Position numbers and translations under genes: made by a program. Shown here in pieces: positions 9,462 to 18,017 of a stretch of 64,000 bases of DNA (positions within the stretch are counted from its first letter, which is position 1; every line of letters begins with the position of its first letter). The notes beneath the pieces are model-generated. The model saw only the letters and a list, made by a program, of their open reading frames with translations, was not told the DNA's origin and did no database searches. Source of the DNA: CAZFPT01 sp046541875 (GTDB taxonomy: Bacteria; Planctomycetota; Phycisphaerae; SM23-33). Location of the stretch: contig JBKHCL010000002.1 in the NCBI GenBank assembly GCA_046541875.1, forward strand, positions 5,135 to 69,134, given 5' to 3'.

Positions 9462-11116
9462 TGATTGCCGACGAGGTGAGCACCATGCCACCACAACTCA
9501 ACAGCAGCCCAGCGGCGACGAACCAAAGCGGCCAGGCCGGCGGTTCGCCCGACGATTCCGCCCCCGCCCCGGCGGGCAGGTCGGCGTCGTTGTCCCGCGT
9601 GGACCTCGCCGGGGAGCACCCCTCGGCCCGCTTCGTTTCGCGCGTGCCGATCCATTTCGCCCGATCAAGGCAGGTGCTCGGGCTCGCCGGCGACGACGAC
9701 GCACCCATGCGCGTGGCGATGGTCGATCCGTCGGACCGCCAGACGCGCGACGTGCTGCGCCGCTGGCTGGGCCGGGCGATCACACCCGTTCCCGCCGGCG
9801 CTCAACAGCTTACCGTGGCCATCAACCAGGCGTATGGCCGGCAGTCCGGGGCGGCCCAGGAGTTCGTCCAGCAACTCGACCGCGACGAGGTCATCAAAGA
9901 CATCACCGACCTCGATTCCCGCGAGGACCTGCTGAACGTCTCCAACCGCGCGCCGGTGATCAAGCTGGTGAACCTGGTGCTCTTCGAGGCCGTCCAGCAG
10001 GAAGCCTCGGACATCCACATCCAGCCCTACGAAGATCGCCTGGTGGTTCGAATGCGGATTGACGGGGTGCTGTTCGACACGTTCAACCTGCCCTCGGGCG
10101 TGCAGGACGAACTCGTCAGCCGAATCAAGGTGATGAGCAAGATGAACATCGCCGAGAAACGCCTCCCACAGGACGGCCGGGCCACCGTGCAAGTGGGCGA
10201 TCGGGTGATCGACCTGCGCGTTTCGAGCGTCCCGGCCAGCCACGGCGAGCGCGTGGTGATCCGCCTGCTGGACAAAAGCGCCCGCCTCTACACGCTGGAC
10301 GAACTGGGGATGGATCCAGAGACACTCCGCCGCTTCGGCCGACTCATCGGCGTGGAGCACGGGCTGATCCTCGTGACGGGCCCGACCGGGTCCGGCAAGA
10401 CCACCACACTCTACGCCGCCCTCGGGCAGATCAACTCCACCCAGAGCAACATCATCACGCTGGAGGACCCCATCGAGTACCAGCTCGACGGGATCAGCCA
10501 GATCCAGATCGCCCGCAAAAAGGGCATGACCTTCGCCAGCGGCCTGCGGAGCGTGCTGCGCCAGGACCCGGATATCGTCATGATCGGTGAGATCCGCGAC
10601 CACGAAACGGCAGTGATGGCCATCCAGTCGGCGTTGACCGGTCACCTGGTGTTCTCGACGCTGCACACCAACGACGCCGCCAGCGCGGTCACCCGTCTGC
10701 TGGACCTGGGTATCGAACCGTACCTGGTGGGCAGCTCGCTGGTGGGTGTGCTCGCACAACGACTGGTCCGTCGCAACTGCGAACACTGCGCCGAACCGAC
10801 CGAGCCCGACCCGGCCGATCTGGAAATGCTCGCCTTCTCGCCCACCCACGAGCAACGCTCGACGTTCCGCCGGGGCGTGGGCTGCCCCCATTGCCGTGGG
10901 ACCGGTTATCGGGGCAGGGCGGGTTGCTTCGAGTTGCTGACGACCAACGAGGAGGTCCGCCAACTCGTCGCCCGTCGCGCCGCAGCCAGCGAGATCGACC
11001 TCGCCGCCCAGCGCGGCGGTATGCGGACGCTCTCGGAGGACGGGCTGGCGAAGGTGCTCTCGGGCAACACGACGCTCAAGGAAGTCCTGCGGGTCTCCGC
11101 CAAGGCGGTGATCTGA
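9461..11116 (+). CDS. gspE: Type II secretion ATPase GspE
   Basis: A 551-residue hexameric secretion ATPase. It has the Walker A motif 'GPTGSGKTTT' near residue 307, the Asp box and 'RQDPDIVMIGEIRD' Walker B near 368, the His box 'LVFSTLHTNDA' near 395, and a four-cysteine zinc site formed by 'CEHC' (about 438) and 'CPHC' (about 474). It powers pseudopilus assembly at the inner membrane. The ATG at 9461 overlaps the gspD stop (TAATG); a second ATG at 9485, with GAGGTG upstream, is an equally possible start. The first 60 residues are Pro/Ala/Ser-rich and poorly conserved. Confidence 0.94.
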   Translation: MIADEVSTMPPQLNSSPAATNQSGQAGGSPDDSAPAPAGRSASLSRVDLAGEHPSARFVSRVPIHFARSRQVLGLAGDDDAPMRVAMVDPSDRQTRDVLRRWLGRAITPVPAGAQQLTVAINQAYGRQSGAAQEFVQQLDRDEVIKDITDLDSREDLLNVSNRAPVIKLVNLVLFEAVQQEASDIHIQPYEDRLVVRMRIDGVLFDTFNLPSGVQDELVSRIKVMSKMNIAEKRLPQDGRATVQVGDRVIDLRVSSVPASHGERVVIRLLDKSARLYTLDELGMDPETLRRFGRLIGVEHGLILVTGPTGSGKTTTLYAALGQINSTQSNIITLEDPIEYQLDGISQIQIARKKGMTFASGLRSVLRQDPDIVMIGEIRDHETAVMAIQSALTGHLVFSTLHTNDAASAVTRLLDLGIEPYLVGSSLVGVLAQRLVRRNCEHCAEPTEPDPADLEMLAFSPTHEQRSTFRRGVGCPHCRGTGYRGRAGCFELLTTNEEVRQLVARRAAASEIDLAAQRGGMRTLSEDGLAKVLSGNTTLKEVLRVSAKAVI

Positions 11117-12324
11117 TGCCCGTCTACGCCTACACCGCCAGCTCCGCGGGGCAGTCGGCTTCGCCGGTGCGCGGTACGATCGTCGCCGATTCACCGCGCC
11201 AGGCACGCGATCAACTCCGCGCCCAGGGGCTGAGCATTCGCGACGTCGCCGAGCAGACCGCCACCCGCGCCTCGTGGTACGAGCGGTACCTCGTCGGTCG
11301 ACAGGTCGCCAAGGTCACCGGCCTGCTGCAGGAGATGGCCACGCTGCTGGCAGCGGGCATCCCCCTGACCGACGCGCTGGATACCATCACCCGCCAGCAC
11401 ACCGGGCGGTTCCACCAGAGCATCCTGCTGCTGCGCGACCACGTCGTCGCCGGCGGTTCGCTCGCCGAGGCGATGGCCCTTCAGCCGATGCTGTTCGACG
11501 AACTCTCGCGCAACATCGTGGAGGTCGGCGAGAACGCCGGCACGCTGGACACCGCCCTGGCGCGCCTCGTGGAATACCGCCGCAAGACCTCTGGCCTGAA
11601 GAACCGCGTCGCCTCGGCCCTGATGTATCCCAGCATCGTGCTGGCGGCGGGGCTGGGCGTGAGCGTGTTCCTGATGACCTACGTCGTGCCGAACCTTCTC
11701 GGTGTGCTCGCCGCCAGCGGGAAAGACCTGCCCTTCGCCACGGTGATGGTCAAGGCGATTTCCGACGCCCTGTTGGGCTGGTGGTGGGCGATCCTCCTTG
11801 CAGCGGGCTTGGCCGGGGTCGGCCTGACGGCGGTTCTGCGCAGCGAGAAAGGGTCGATGGCGTGGCACCGCCTGCAACTGAAGATTCCGCTGCTGGGCGA
11901 CCTGATCCGCAAGCAGGCAATCGCACGGATATCCATGGTGATGGCTACGCTGCTCAAGAGCGACCTGCCGTTTGTCCGGGCGGTGCGCATTGCTCAGCGA
12001 ACGGTTCACAACCGAGTGCTGCGAGGCGCCCTGGAAACCTGCGAGCAGGCCGTCATCGGCGGCAGGGACATTTCGGTGGCCCTGGAGCACACCGGGGCCT
12101 TCCCGCCGCTGGTGATCCAGGTCTTCGCGGTCGGCCAGGCGTCAGGTCGCCTGGAAGAAATGCTCGAAGACCTCGCCGCCGACTACGACACACAGGTGGA
12201 GATCTCAACCAATCGTCTCACGACGCTGCTGGAACCGCTGATGATGATCCTGCTGGCGATTGTCGTGGGGTTCATCGCATTCGCAACCATTCTACCCATT
12301 CTGGAGGCAGGAGATGTCCTGTAA
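11116..12324 (+). CDS. gspF: Type II secretion inner-membrane protein GspF
   Basis: A 402-residue polytopic protein starting 'MPVYAYTASSAGQ', the typical GspF N terminus, with two GspF domains (about 60-180 and 265-390) and three membrane helices (about 170-195, 215-240 and 370-395). It is the platform that GspE acts on. I chose ATG 11116 because it overlaps the gspE stop codon (TGATG) and gives the family's normal N terminus; a longer open frame reaches upstream into gspE but has no support. Its last 11 bases overlap gspG. Confidence 0.94.
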   Translation: MPVYAYTASSAGQSASPVRGTIVADSPRQARDQLRAQGLSIRDVAEQTATRASWYERYLVGRQVAKVTGLLQEMATLLAAGIPLTDALDTITRQHTGRFHQSILLLRDHVVAGGSLAEAMALQPMLFDELSRNIVEVGENAGTLDTALARLVEYRRKTSGLKNRVASALMYPSIVLAAGLGVSVFLMTYVVPNLLGVLAASGKDLPFATVMVKAISDALLGWWWAILLAAGLAGVGLTAVLRSEKGSMAWHRLQLKIPLLGDLIRKQAIARISMVMATLLKSDLPFVRAVRIAQRTVHNRVLRGALETCEQAVIGGRDISVALEHTGAFPPLVIQVFAVGQASGRLEEMLEDLAADYDTQVEISTNRLTTLLEPLMMILLAIVVGFIAFATILPILEAGDVL

Positions 12325-12748
12325 CCACAAGACAACCCAAGCCCGCATCGCCGCCGGGCGACGCCGTCGCGGCGGATTCACGTTCATCGAGGTGATGGTC
12401 GTTGTCGTTATCATCGGCATGCTGGCCGGTGCGGTGACGCTGAAAGTCGGCCAGTACATGGACGAAGCAAAAATCAGCCGTGCCAAGTCCGACATCACGA
12501 CCATCGTCAAAGCCATCGAAGCCACCAGCCTCAAGGGCGACGGCAAACACCCCTCCAACGCCGAGGGACTCAGCAAACTGAATGTCGACATCAAGCGAGA
12601 CCCCTGGGGCAACGAGTACCAGTACAACGACAGCGGCCCGGACGGCGAACCCTTCGAGGTGTACACGCTCGGAGCCGACGGTGAACCGGGCGGCGACGGC
12701 GTCGATGCGGACATCTACTCCTGGCAGATCGGTAAGGAAGAGGACTGA
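12314..12748 (+). CDS. gspG: Major pseudopilin GspG
   Basis: A 144-residue major pseudopilin with a short basic leader, the prepilin site 'RRGG-FTFIEV' and a hydrophobic helix. The C-terminal half is of the GspG type, with 'DPWGNEYQY', 'YTLGADGEPGG' and 'DIYSW', including the residues that form the calcium site in characterised GspG proteins. ATG 12314 follows a strong GGAGGCAGGAG box inside the end of gspF; a start further upstream would add an unlikely leader. It forms the shaft of the secretion pseudopilus and needs cleavage by a prepilin peptidase, which is not encoded nearby. Confidence 0.93.
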   Translation: MSCNHKTTQARIAAGRRRRGGFTFIEVMVVVVIIGMLAGAVTLKVGQYMDEAKISRAKSDITTIVKAIEATSLKGDGKHPSNAEGLSKLNVDIKRDPWGNEYQYNDSGPDGEPFEVYTLGADGEPGGDGVDADIYSWQIGKEED

Positions 12749-12751
12749 CCG

Positions 12752-13312
12752 GTGACCCGCCGCGGGTTCACGTTCATCGAGGTGATCGCGGTGGTCGCGC
12801 TGCTGGGCATCCTGGCCGGCGGGACGGCGTACTACCTGGCCGACCAGGTGCAGGCCTCCTCCTCCGATAGTGCGATCGGTCAGCTCGCCTACGCCGACCG
12901 CCTCACCCGCCTTCGGGCACGACGGCTGGGCCGGGAGTGCGTGCTCCGGATCGACCTCGACGAGCAGGCCGTCACCCGGTTCGAGAACCACAGCGGCGAG
13001 ATGCAACGCCGATCAGCGGGGCTGAACGTGCCGGTCCGCTGCCGCATCGAGCAGGTCTGGACGGTCGGGTTGGTCGACCAGACAGAGACAAACGCCCCGG
13101 GACAACTGGCGAAACATGACACCGGCGTGGTGGATGTAACGTTCTCGCCGGCAGGACGCAGCGCGACCTACGCGCTGAAGCTGGTCTCCGGGCCGTCGAC
13201 CGTCTGGGTCGTGGTGGCCGGTCTTACCGGCGAAGTGACCGTGGAAGAAAATGAAAAGCAACTGCACAACTTGTTCACGACGCTCGCGACGGGTCGGCCT
13301 GACGCTGATTGA
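12752..13312 (+). CDS. gspH: Pseudopilin GspH-like
   Basis: A 186-residue protein with a GTG start. The leader is only a few residues, with cleavage predicted in 'TRRG-FTFIEVIAVVALLGILAGG'. The rest is a beta-rich globular region, fitting the minor pseudopilin GspH. It starts 3 bp after the gspG stop and overlaps the following pseudopilin gene by about 60 bases. The assignment rests on the prepilin N terminus and on its place between gspG and gspI; sequence outside the leader is weakly conserved in this family. Confidence 0.82.
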   Translation: MTRRGFTFIEVIAVVALLGILAGGTAYYLADQVQASSSDSAIGQLAYADRLTRLRARRLGRECVLRIDLDEQAVTRFENHSGEMQRRSAGLNVPVRCRIEQVWTVGLVDQTETNAPGQLAKHDTGVVDVTFSPAGRSATYALKLVSGPSTVWVVVAGLTGEVTVEENEKQLHNLFTTLATGRPDAD

Positions 13313-13718
13313 AGTCGTCGCGGCGATCGTCATCCTGGGCACGATTCTGGTGGGCGTGGTGCTCGCCCGATCGCGCCATACGCGCCAGATCCGCCTGGCC
13401 GGGCGAAAGGCGACGGCCGTTCAGGTAGCCGATCGTCTTCTGACCGGCTGGTGGACCGATCCCAACGGCGTCCCGGTAGGGCGCAGCGGATCGGCAGGCG
13501 AGAACGGCACGTTCGTATGGGAAACCCGGGAGCTGCCCCACCGTGATTCCCGCGCACTGGGCGGACGCGTGGTGGAGCTGACCATTCGCAACGCGGAGGT
13601 GAACTCCGCCTTTCCCACGGCCGGGCCTCTTACCCGTGTGCAGCTCGTGCTGCCCTTGCCCCCCGAAGAGGGCGACGACGCCAACGCCGCGCCATCGAGC
13701 CGGGAGGAGAGACCATGA
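13251..13718 (+). CDS. gspI: Pseudopilin GspI-like
   Basis: A 155-residue minor pseudopilin. The leader of 16 residues ends in 'RRVG', followed by 'LTLIEVVAAIVILGTILVG', the usual hydrophobic prepilin helix. The start lies inside the 3' end of gspH, giving an overlap of 62 bases. No alternative ATG, GTG or TTG gives a leader, so the overlap appears genuine. Position before GspJ and GspK suggests GspI, part of the I-J-K tip complex. The C terminus is rich in Asp, Ala and Asn. Confidence 0.78.
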   Translation: MKSNCTTCSRRSRRVGLTLIEVVAAIVILGTILVGVVLARSRHTRQIRLAGRKATAVQVADRLLTGWWTDPNGVPVGRSGSAGENGTFVWETRELPHRDSRALGGRVVELTIRNAEVNSAFPTAGPLTRVQLVLPLPPEEGDDANAAPSSREERP

Positions 13719-14716
13719 CAGCCGCTCGCGGATTCACGCTGCTGGAACTGTTGCTGGCGACGGTGCTCTCGGTGATGCTCATGCTCGGCGTGCTGGCTGT
13801 GGTGACCGATCTCTCGACCGATCCGGAGACGATTCCGTCCCGCGGTGAGAGATCCGGCGCCCTGCAGATCCAGACGCTGGACGCCTGGGTTCGGTTGCTG
13901 CGCGGCGACCTGACCCACGCCATTCAGGTCGACGCCGAGACCCCCAGCCGGGTGGAAATGCTCGGCAGCGGCGCCCTGGACGAGGTCGGCCGATCGCGAA
14001 CCCATCGGCCGGTGAAGGTGATCTACTCGCTGGAAACACTCGATGGGCGGCGCTGGCTGGTCCGCCGACAGACGGCCCAGGATTCACTCGTCGCGCACGC
14101 CACGCAGCGCGACCTGGTCTGCCGGGGCGTGCGGAAGTTCGAACTCATCGCCGAAGGCTCGTCCCCCACCACGCTGCAGGACGCCCAACCCGCTTCCGGC
14201 GTGACGAGCCCGACGAACGCCGCCTCGGGCGACTCATCGGGCGACGACCAGGCGAACGCGCCCGAAGAGGCGTCCCGCGAGAAACCAAACGTCGACGCGC
14301 CGGCCGACGCGGTCACCGAGGCCCCCGACCATGCCCGCAACTTTGATGACGATGACAAGGCCCATCTCGAGTTCGGCCGGGCCGGGGGGTTCGACACCGT
14401 CTACAACAAGAGCAGCGGAGAGATATCAATCTTCGTCAACGGGCTGTGGTTCTACCCGCGATACGCTCCGAAGTGGGCCCGCGAGAAGTACTACACCGAA
14501 ACCGGCCGAAAGGACCCCGCCGCGAAGGGCTCATCACCCTCCGGCGACGCCAACGCCCCCGACGGCGAAGGCTCGGCCGGTAGCGACGACGGCCACGACG
14601 CATCCGACGGGCCTTCCAGCGTGGGAGTCACCTGGCGGATTCGAGTGTGGTTCGAGGACACAGCCGAGCCGGGCTACGACCGTATCGTCACGGTTCAACT
14701 CAGCGGGGGCGCATGA
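13715..14716 (+). CDS. gspJ: Pseudopilin GspJ-like with DAN-rich insert
   Basis: A 333-residue minor pseudopilin with the cleavage site 'TAARG-FTLLELLLATVLSV' at its N terminus. ATG overlaps the stop of the previous gene (ATGA). Two low-complexity segments (about 155-205 and 265-295) are full of Asp, Ala, Asn, Pro and Ser and make it longer than typical GspJ proteins of roughly 200 residues. The region between them, 'GEISIFVNGLWFYPRYAPKWAREKYY', looks structured. It would sit in the tip complex with GspI and GspK. Confidence 0.8.
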   Translation: MTAARGFTLLELLLATVLSVMLMLGVLAVVTDLSTDPETIPSRGERSGALQIQTLDAWVRLLRGDLTHAIQVDAETPSRVEMLGSGALDEVGRSRTHRPVKVIYSLETLDGRRWLVRRQTAQDSLVAHATQRDLVCRGVRKFELIAEGSSPTTLQDAQPASGVTSPTNAASGDSSGDDQANAPEEASREKPNVDAPADAVTEAPDHARNFDDDDKAHLEFGRAGGFDTVYNKSSGEISIFVNGLWFYPRYAPKWAREKYYTETGRKDPAAKGSSPSGDANAPDGEGSAGSDDGHDASDGPSSVGVTWRIRVWFEDTAEPGYDRIVTVQLSGGA

Positions 14717-15588
14717 GACATCCACGATCCCATCGCGGCTTTGCGTTGCTCATGACGCTCGCGTTGGTGCTGTTGGCCGGTGCGGCGATGGTGGGGCTCG
14801 CTCAGCGGAGTCTCGCCGACGCGCTCGAGGCCCGGTCGGCCCAGCGGGAGCTGCAGCGCCGCTGGGCGGTGGCGTCCCTGCGGGCCACGCTCCTGGGGCG
14901 CCTCGAATCGCTCCAGGTCCGGCAGGAAGACATCGACCCAAACGCGCCGTCCGGCGATTGGCCCGACCCGAGCACGCGGCAGGAGTTCGCCATTGAGCTG
15001 GGCGGGCGCGAGTACCGCATCGTCCTCACCGACGAGCAGGCCAAGCTCAACGTAAACGCCCTGTTGAGGTCCAACACGCCCGGCGAGACCGAGTCGATCG
15101 TGCGGGGTCTCACCCCTCGCCCGAGCGGCGGCGGATTGGTGCGAATCCGCCCAACCCGGGGCGTGAAGGCGGTATTCGGGTACGGGCAGGTGTTCGAAGG
15201 CGTTTCGCCGGCGGAACTGGTGGGGGGCGGCCGGGGCGAGGGGCTGGCGGGCAACGTTACCTGCTGGGGTGACGGGAAGGTGAACATCACCCGGGCGTCG
15301 GATCAGACAATCCGTCGGGCCATCGAGCGCGAGGTGGGCCCGCGCGTGGTACGCCTGCTGCTGGAGCATCGCCGCCGTCATCGCGCCGACGGACTGAATG
15401 GCCTGCTCAAACGAATCGACAAACTCAGTGATACCGACCGACGCACGCTGGGGCGATTGCTGACCGACCAATCGTCCTGCCACGGGCTGTGGATCATCGC
15501 GCGCGGCGACCAGCGGGAATGGCACACCCTCGCCGTCAGCGTGACGGCCGGCGGGCGAGTGGTTCAATGGTACGAGTTCGCGTGGTAA
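14713..15588 (+). CDS. gspK: Minor pseudopilin GspK-like
   Basis: A 291-residue protein starting 'MRHPRSHRG-FALLMTLALVLLAGAAMVGLA', a prepilin-type leader lacking the usual Glu+5, as is normal for GspK. The body has the GspK-like 'LTDEQAKLNVNALL' segment near residue 115, a helix-rich domain that in GspK binds calcium. The start at 14713 overlaps the gspJ stop (ATGA) and gives a short leader; an upstream in-frame ATG would bury the leader. GspK caps the pseudopilus tip. Confidence 0.84.
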   Translation: MRHPRSHRGFALLMTLALVLLAGAAMVGLAQRSLADALEARSAQRELQRRWAVASLRATLLGRLESLQVRQEDIDPNAPSGDWPDPSTRQEFAIELGGREYRIVLTDEQAKLNVNALLRSNTPGETESIVRGLTPRPSGGGLVRIRPTRGVKAVFGYGQVFEGVSPAELVGGGRGEGLAGNVTCWGDGKVNITRASDQTIRRAIEREVGPRVVRLLLEHRRRHRADGLNGLLKRIDKLSDTDRRTLGRLLTDQSSCHGLWIIARGDQREWHTLAVSVTAGGRVVQWYEFAW

Positions 15589-15592
15589 CCAG

Positions 15593-16123
15593 ATGACGAT
15601 CCGAGAGAAGAAAACCGCTCTGGTGTTTGGCTCGATCCTGCTTGCCCTGGCGTGCGTCGCCGTGGTGGCCGGCGGGGTGTTGCTGCCGGTGCGCGTCGAA
15701 GCCGACCCGCCCGACGACCTGCCCGAACTCGCGTCCGGGGGGCGCTCTGACCCCAATGATGCGCCGTCCGACCCGAACCGGATGTCGCGCGTGTTCGCCG
15801 ACCTGCAGCGCCTGGTCCGGATGGACCTTCGTCGGCCTCTGGTGAAGAAGGACGTTCCCCGTAAGACCTCTACCAAGAGCACCCCCAAGCCGCGCCTGCA
15901 GCTGAGGCTGTTGGGCACGGCGGAGGAACCCGGGCGTTCGCTGGCGTACTTCCAGGAACGCGATGGGTCCACGGTGTGGCTGGCGGAGGGCGAACGCCTC
16001 AAGACGCCCGTCGGCGAGGTCGTGGTGAAGACCATCACCTCCGAGCGGGTGACCATCACCCTCGGCGATCAGACCATCGAACAGAAAGTCCCGCTGCGCT
16101 CCTGGCAGGAGGAGACGCCATGA
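15593..16123 (+). CDS. GspC-like inner-membrane component of the type II system
   Basis: A 176-residue protein with one membrane helix (about 9-30), a Pro/Asp-rich linker that includes 'DPNDAPSDPN', and a small C-terminal beta domain (about 100-170): 'LRLLGTAEEPGRSLAYF', 'VWLAEGERLKTPVGEVVVK', 'RVTITLGDQT'. That pattern resembles the HR domain of GspC, or PilP, which links the inner-membrane platform to the secretin. No PDZ domain is present. It follows gspK by 4 bp and overlaps gspL, so it belongs to the operon. Exact family membership needs a profile search. Confidence 0.68.
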   Translation: MTIREKKTALVFGSILLALACVAVVAGGVLLPVRVEADPPDDLPELASGGRSDPNDAPSDPNRMSRVFADLQRLVRMDLRRPLVKKDVPRKTSTKSTPKPRLQLRLLGTAEEPGRSLAYFQERDGSTVWLAEGERLKTPVGEVVVKTITSERVTITLGDQTIEQKVPLRSWQEETP

Positions 16124-17487
16124 GCCGATCAGTCGTCATTTTCGCCGCGGAGAGCGGCCCGTGGCGCGTTGGCTTCCAAGCCGCTCAGGGCCCGACCCAT
16201 CGGGACGTGTCGATTGCTCCGGACGCCACCAGCGCCGAGACGGCTGAGGCAATCGCTGCTGTTCTCGGCGAGATCGGCTGCGATGATCAGCCGGCGGTGC
16301 TGGCGATTCCGTCCGAGTGGTGCCTTGCCGCGGAGATCTCCACCGACGATCTCGGACGCGGGGGCCGACATCGTGCGATGACCTTTCGCCTGGAGGAGCA
16401 TCTGCCGCTTTCCGCCGAGGATATGGTCGCCGATTTCGTCGAGGCGCGAAAAGGCTCGGCCCTGGGGATTGCCGCGGAACTCGGCCGGCTGACGGAGTGG
16501 CTGGATGCATTGGGGTCGGCGGGGATCGCGGTGGGCTCGATCGTACCGACGGCCCTGCTGGCTGCGCGAGCGGCTGCGCGCGAGGTCGGCGCCGTTGATG
16601 CGGTCCTCGTGGCCCAACCCTCTCACGAGGGCGATGGACCCGCGACGGTCGACTGGATCGAGCTGCACAAAGGCAAGCCCGTCCGCTGGCGATGGTTCGC
16701 CGACGACCGGTCGGCCCTTCGCGAGGCGGTCGCCGAGTTGGACCGACAGGACGATCCATCGCGAGTGGTCCTGGTCGGTGAGGCGGACGGGGCGCGTCTT
16801 GGCATTGAGGAAGCCAACCACACTGAGTGGGTAGGCGACGCCGGTTTGGACGTGTTTGCCCGGGCCCTGGGGGAGGCTGAGGGCGTGTTGAACCACTCCG
16901 ACCCGCCGTGGGTGGAGTTGCGTCGCGGGCCGATCGCCGCGCCGGATCACAACCAGCCCTGCCGGGGCCCGCTCGTTGCGGTGGTGACGGCGGCAGCGGT
17001 GCTCCTGGTGTTGCTCGCCGTGGTGTTCACGTGGCGCGGGATGCAGTACGACCGGCTCGCCAGCCGACACCGGCGCGAGCAGTTGAAGGCTTTCCGCGAG
17101 GCGGTTCCCGACCAGCGCCCGCCGATCGACATCCTTGGTCGGATGCGATCGGAGTATCGCAAGCTGGCCGGCATCGGCGGCGAAACGCTCGACGCCGACA
17201 CGTCGTCGGCGGCCTTGCCTGCATCTGCACTGGTACACCTGCGGAACGTACTGGCGAGCCTGCCCGGGCAGATGCGGTTCCGGATTCTGGAAGTCGAGAT
17301 CGGGCCCGGGAGCGTAGATGTTCGAGGCCAGGCGAAATCATATGCCGACGCCGAACGCATCGCCGCCGCATTGCGGGATACGAAGCTGTATGCCGTGGAG
17401 ATGCACGAGACCCAGCGCCTCCGCGAGGAGGGCGTGAGCTTCCGGTTCACCGCGACCCCGGTCCGGACGGAAGGGGGCCGCCCATGA
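16120..17487 (+). CDS. gspL: GspL/PilM-PilN-like type II secretion protein
   Basis: A 455-residue protein with a cytoplasmic actin-like N-terminal part (about 1-270, for example 'AVLAIPSEWCLAAEIS' and 'MTFRLEEHLPLSAEDM'), a membrane helix near 285-308, and a periplasmic ferredoxin-like domain (about 370-450, 'MRFRILEVEIGPGSVDVRGQA'). This is the GspL design, equivalent to PilM plus PilN, which anchors GspE to the membrane. ATG 16120 overlaps the previous stop (ATGA); the longer upstream frame lacks a reason for use. Confidence 0.82.
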   Translation: MSRSVVIFAAESGPWRVGFQAAQGPTHRDVSIAPDATSAETAEAIAAVLGEIGCDDQPAVLAIPSEWCLAAEISTDDLGRGGRHRAMTFRLEEHLPLSAEDMVADFVEARKGSALGIAAELGRLTEWLDALGSAGIAVGSIVPTALLAARAAAREVGAVDAVLVAQPSHEGDGPATVDWIELHKGKPVRWRWFADDRSALREAVAELDRQDDPSRVVLVGEADGARLGIEEANHTEWVGDAGLDVFARALGEAEGVLNHSDPPWVELRRGPIAAPDHNQPCRGPLVAVVTAAAVLLVLLAVVFTWRGMQYDRLASRHRREQLKAFREAVPDQRPPIDILGRMRSEYRKLAGIGGETLDADTSSAALPASALVHLRNVLASLPGQMRFRILEVEIGPGSVDVRGQAKSYADAERIAAALRDTKLYAVEMHETQRLREEGVSFRFTATPVRTEGGRP

Positions 17488-18017
17488 GCCCCCGGAAACG
17501 GCAGAGAATCCTGGTGGGCATCATGCTGGCGATGCTCGCGGTGGCGGCGCTGTGGAGCCTGAGCTACCTGTTTGAGCAACGGGCCGACGCCGAACGCGCC
17601 GCCGGTGAGCTGTCGGCCTGCAGGGTGTTGGCCCGGCGGATGACCGCTCTGCGCGACAAGCCGGCCGTCGCCTCGGCCAAGGACGTGGGCGTCCGCGAGC
17701 TGGGCACACGGATCGACGCCGCCTCCGCCAAGGCGAGGCTGGGTCGCCAGGCGCTTCGCAGCGTGGACCCCGGTTCGCCCAGGGCGATGGACGACACGCC
17801 GTACCTGCTCAAACCCACTACGCTCGAACTGCAGGGCGTGACCCTCCCGCAATTGACGAGCTTCCTGTATCATCTGACCAGCGAGCCCGGGCTGGTCGTG
17901 CGGGATCTGCGGATCCGAAACCCCCGCCGCGACAGCGAGGGGGCCGACTGGAACGCCGAGGCAACACTGACGTGGCTGATCTACTCGCCCCAGCGGGCGA
18001 AGGAGCTGAACCGGTGA
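17484..18017 (+). CDS. gspM: GspM/PilO-like type II secretion protein
   Basis: A 177-residue bitopic protein with an N-terminal membrane helix (about 9-28), a short coiled coil and a small alpha/beta domain (about 110-170, 'TTLELQGVTLPQLTSFLYHLTSEPGLVVRDLRIR'), as in GspM and PilO. It pairs with GspL in the assembly platform. ATG 17484 overlaps the gspL stop (ATGA), and the next gene overlaps this stop (GTGA). The much longer frame starting upstream is only the shadow of gspL. Confidence 0.8.
   Translation: MSPRKRQRILVGIMLAMLAVAALWSLSYLFEQRADAERAAGELSACRVLARRMTALRDKPAVASAKDVGVRELGTRIDAASAKARLGRQALRSVDPGSPRAMDDTPYLLKPTTLELQGVTLPQLTSFLYHLTSEPGLVVRDLRIRNPRRDSEGADWNAEATLTWLIYSPQRAKELNR

Noticed and set aside
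7197..9494. 765-codon - strand frame opposite gspD
   Set aside because: A shadow produced by the high GC content; gspD on the + strand is unambiguous.
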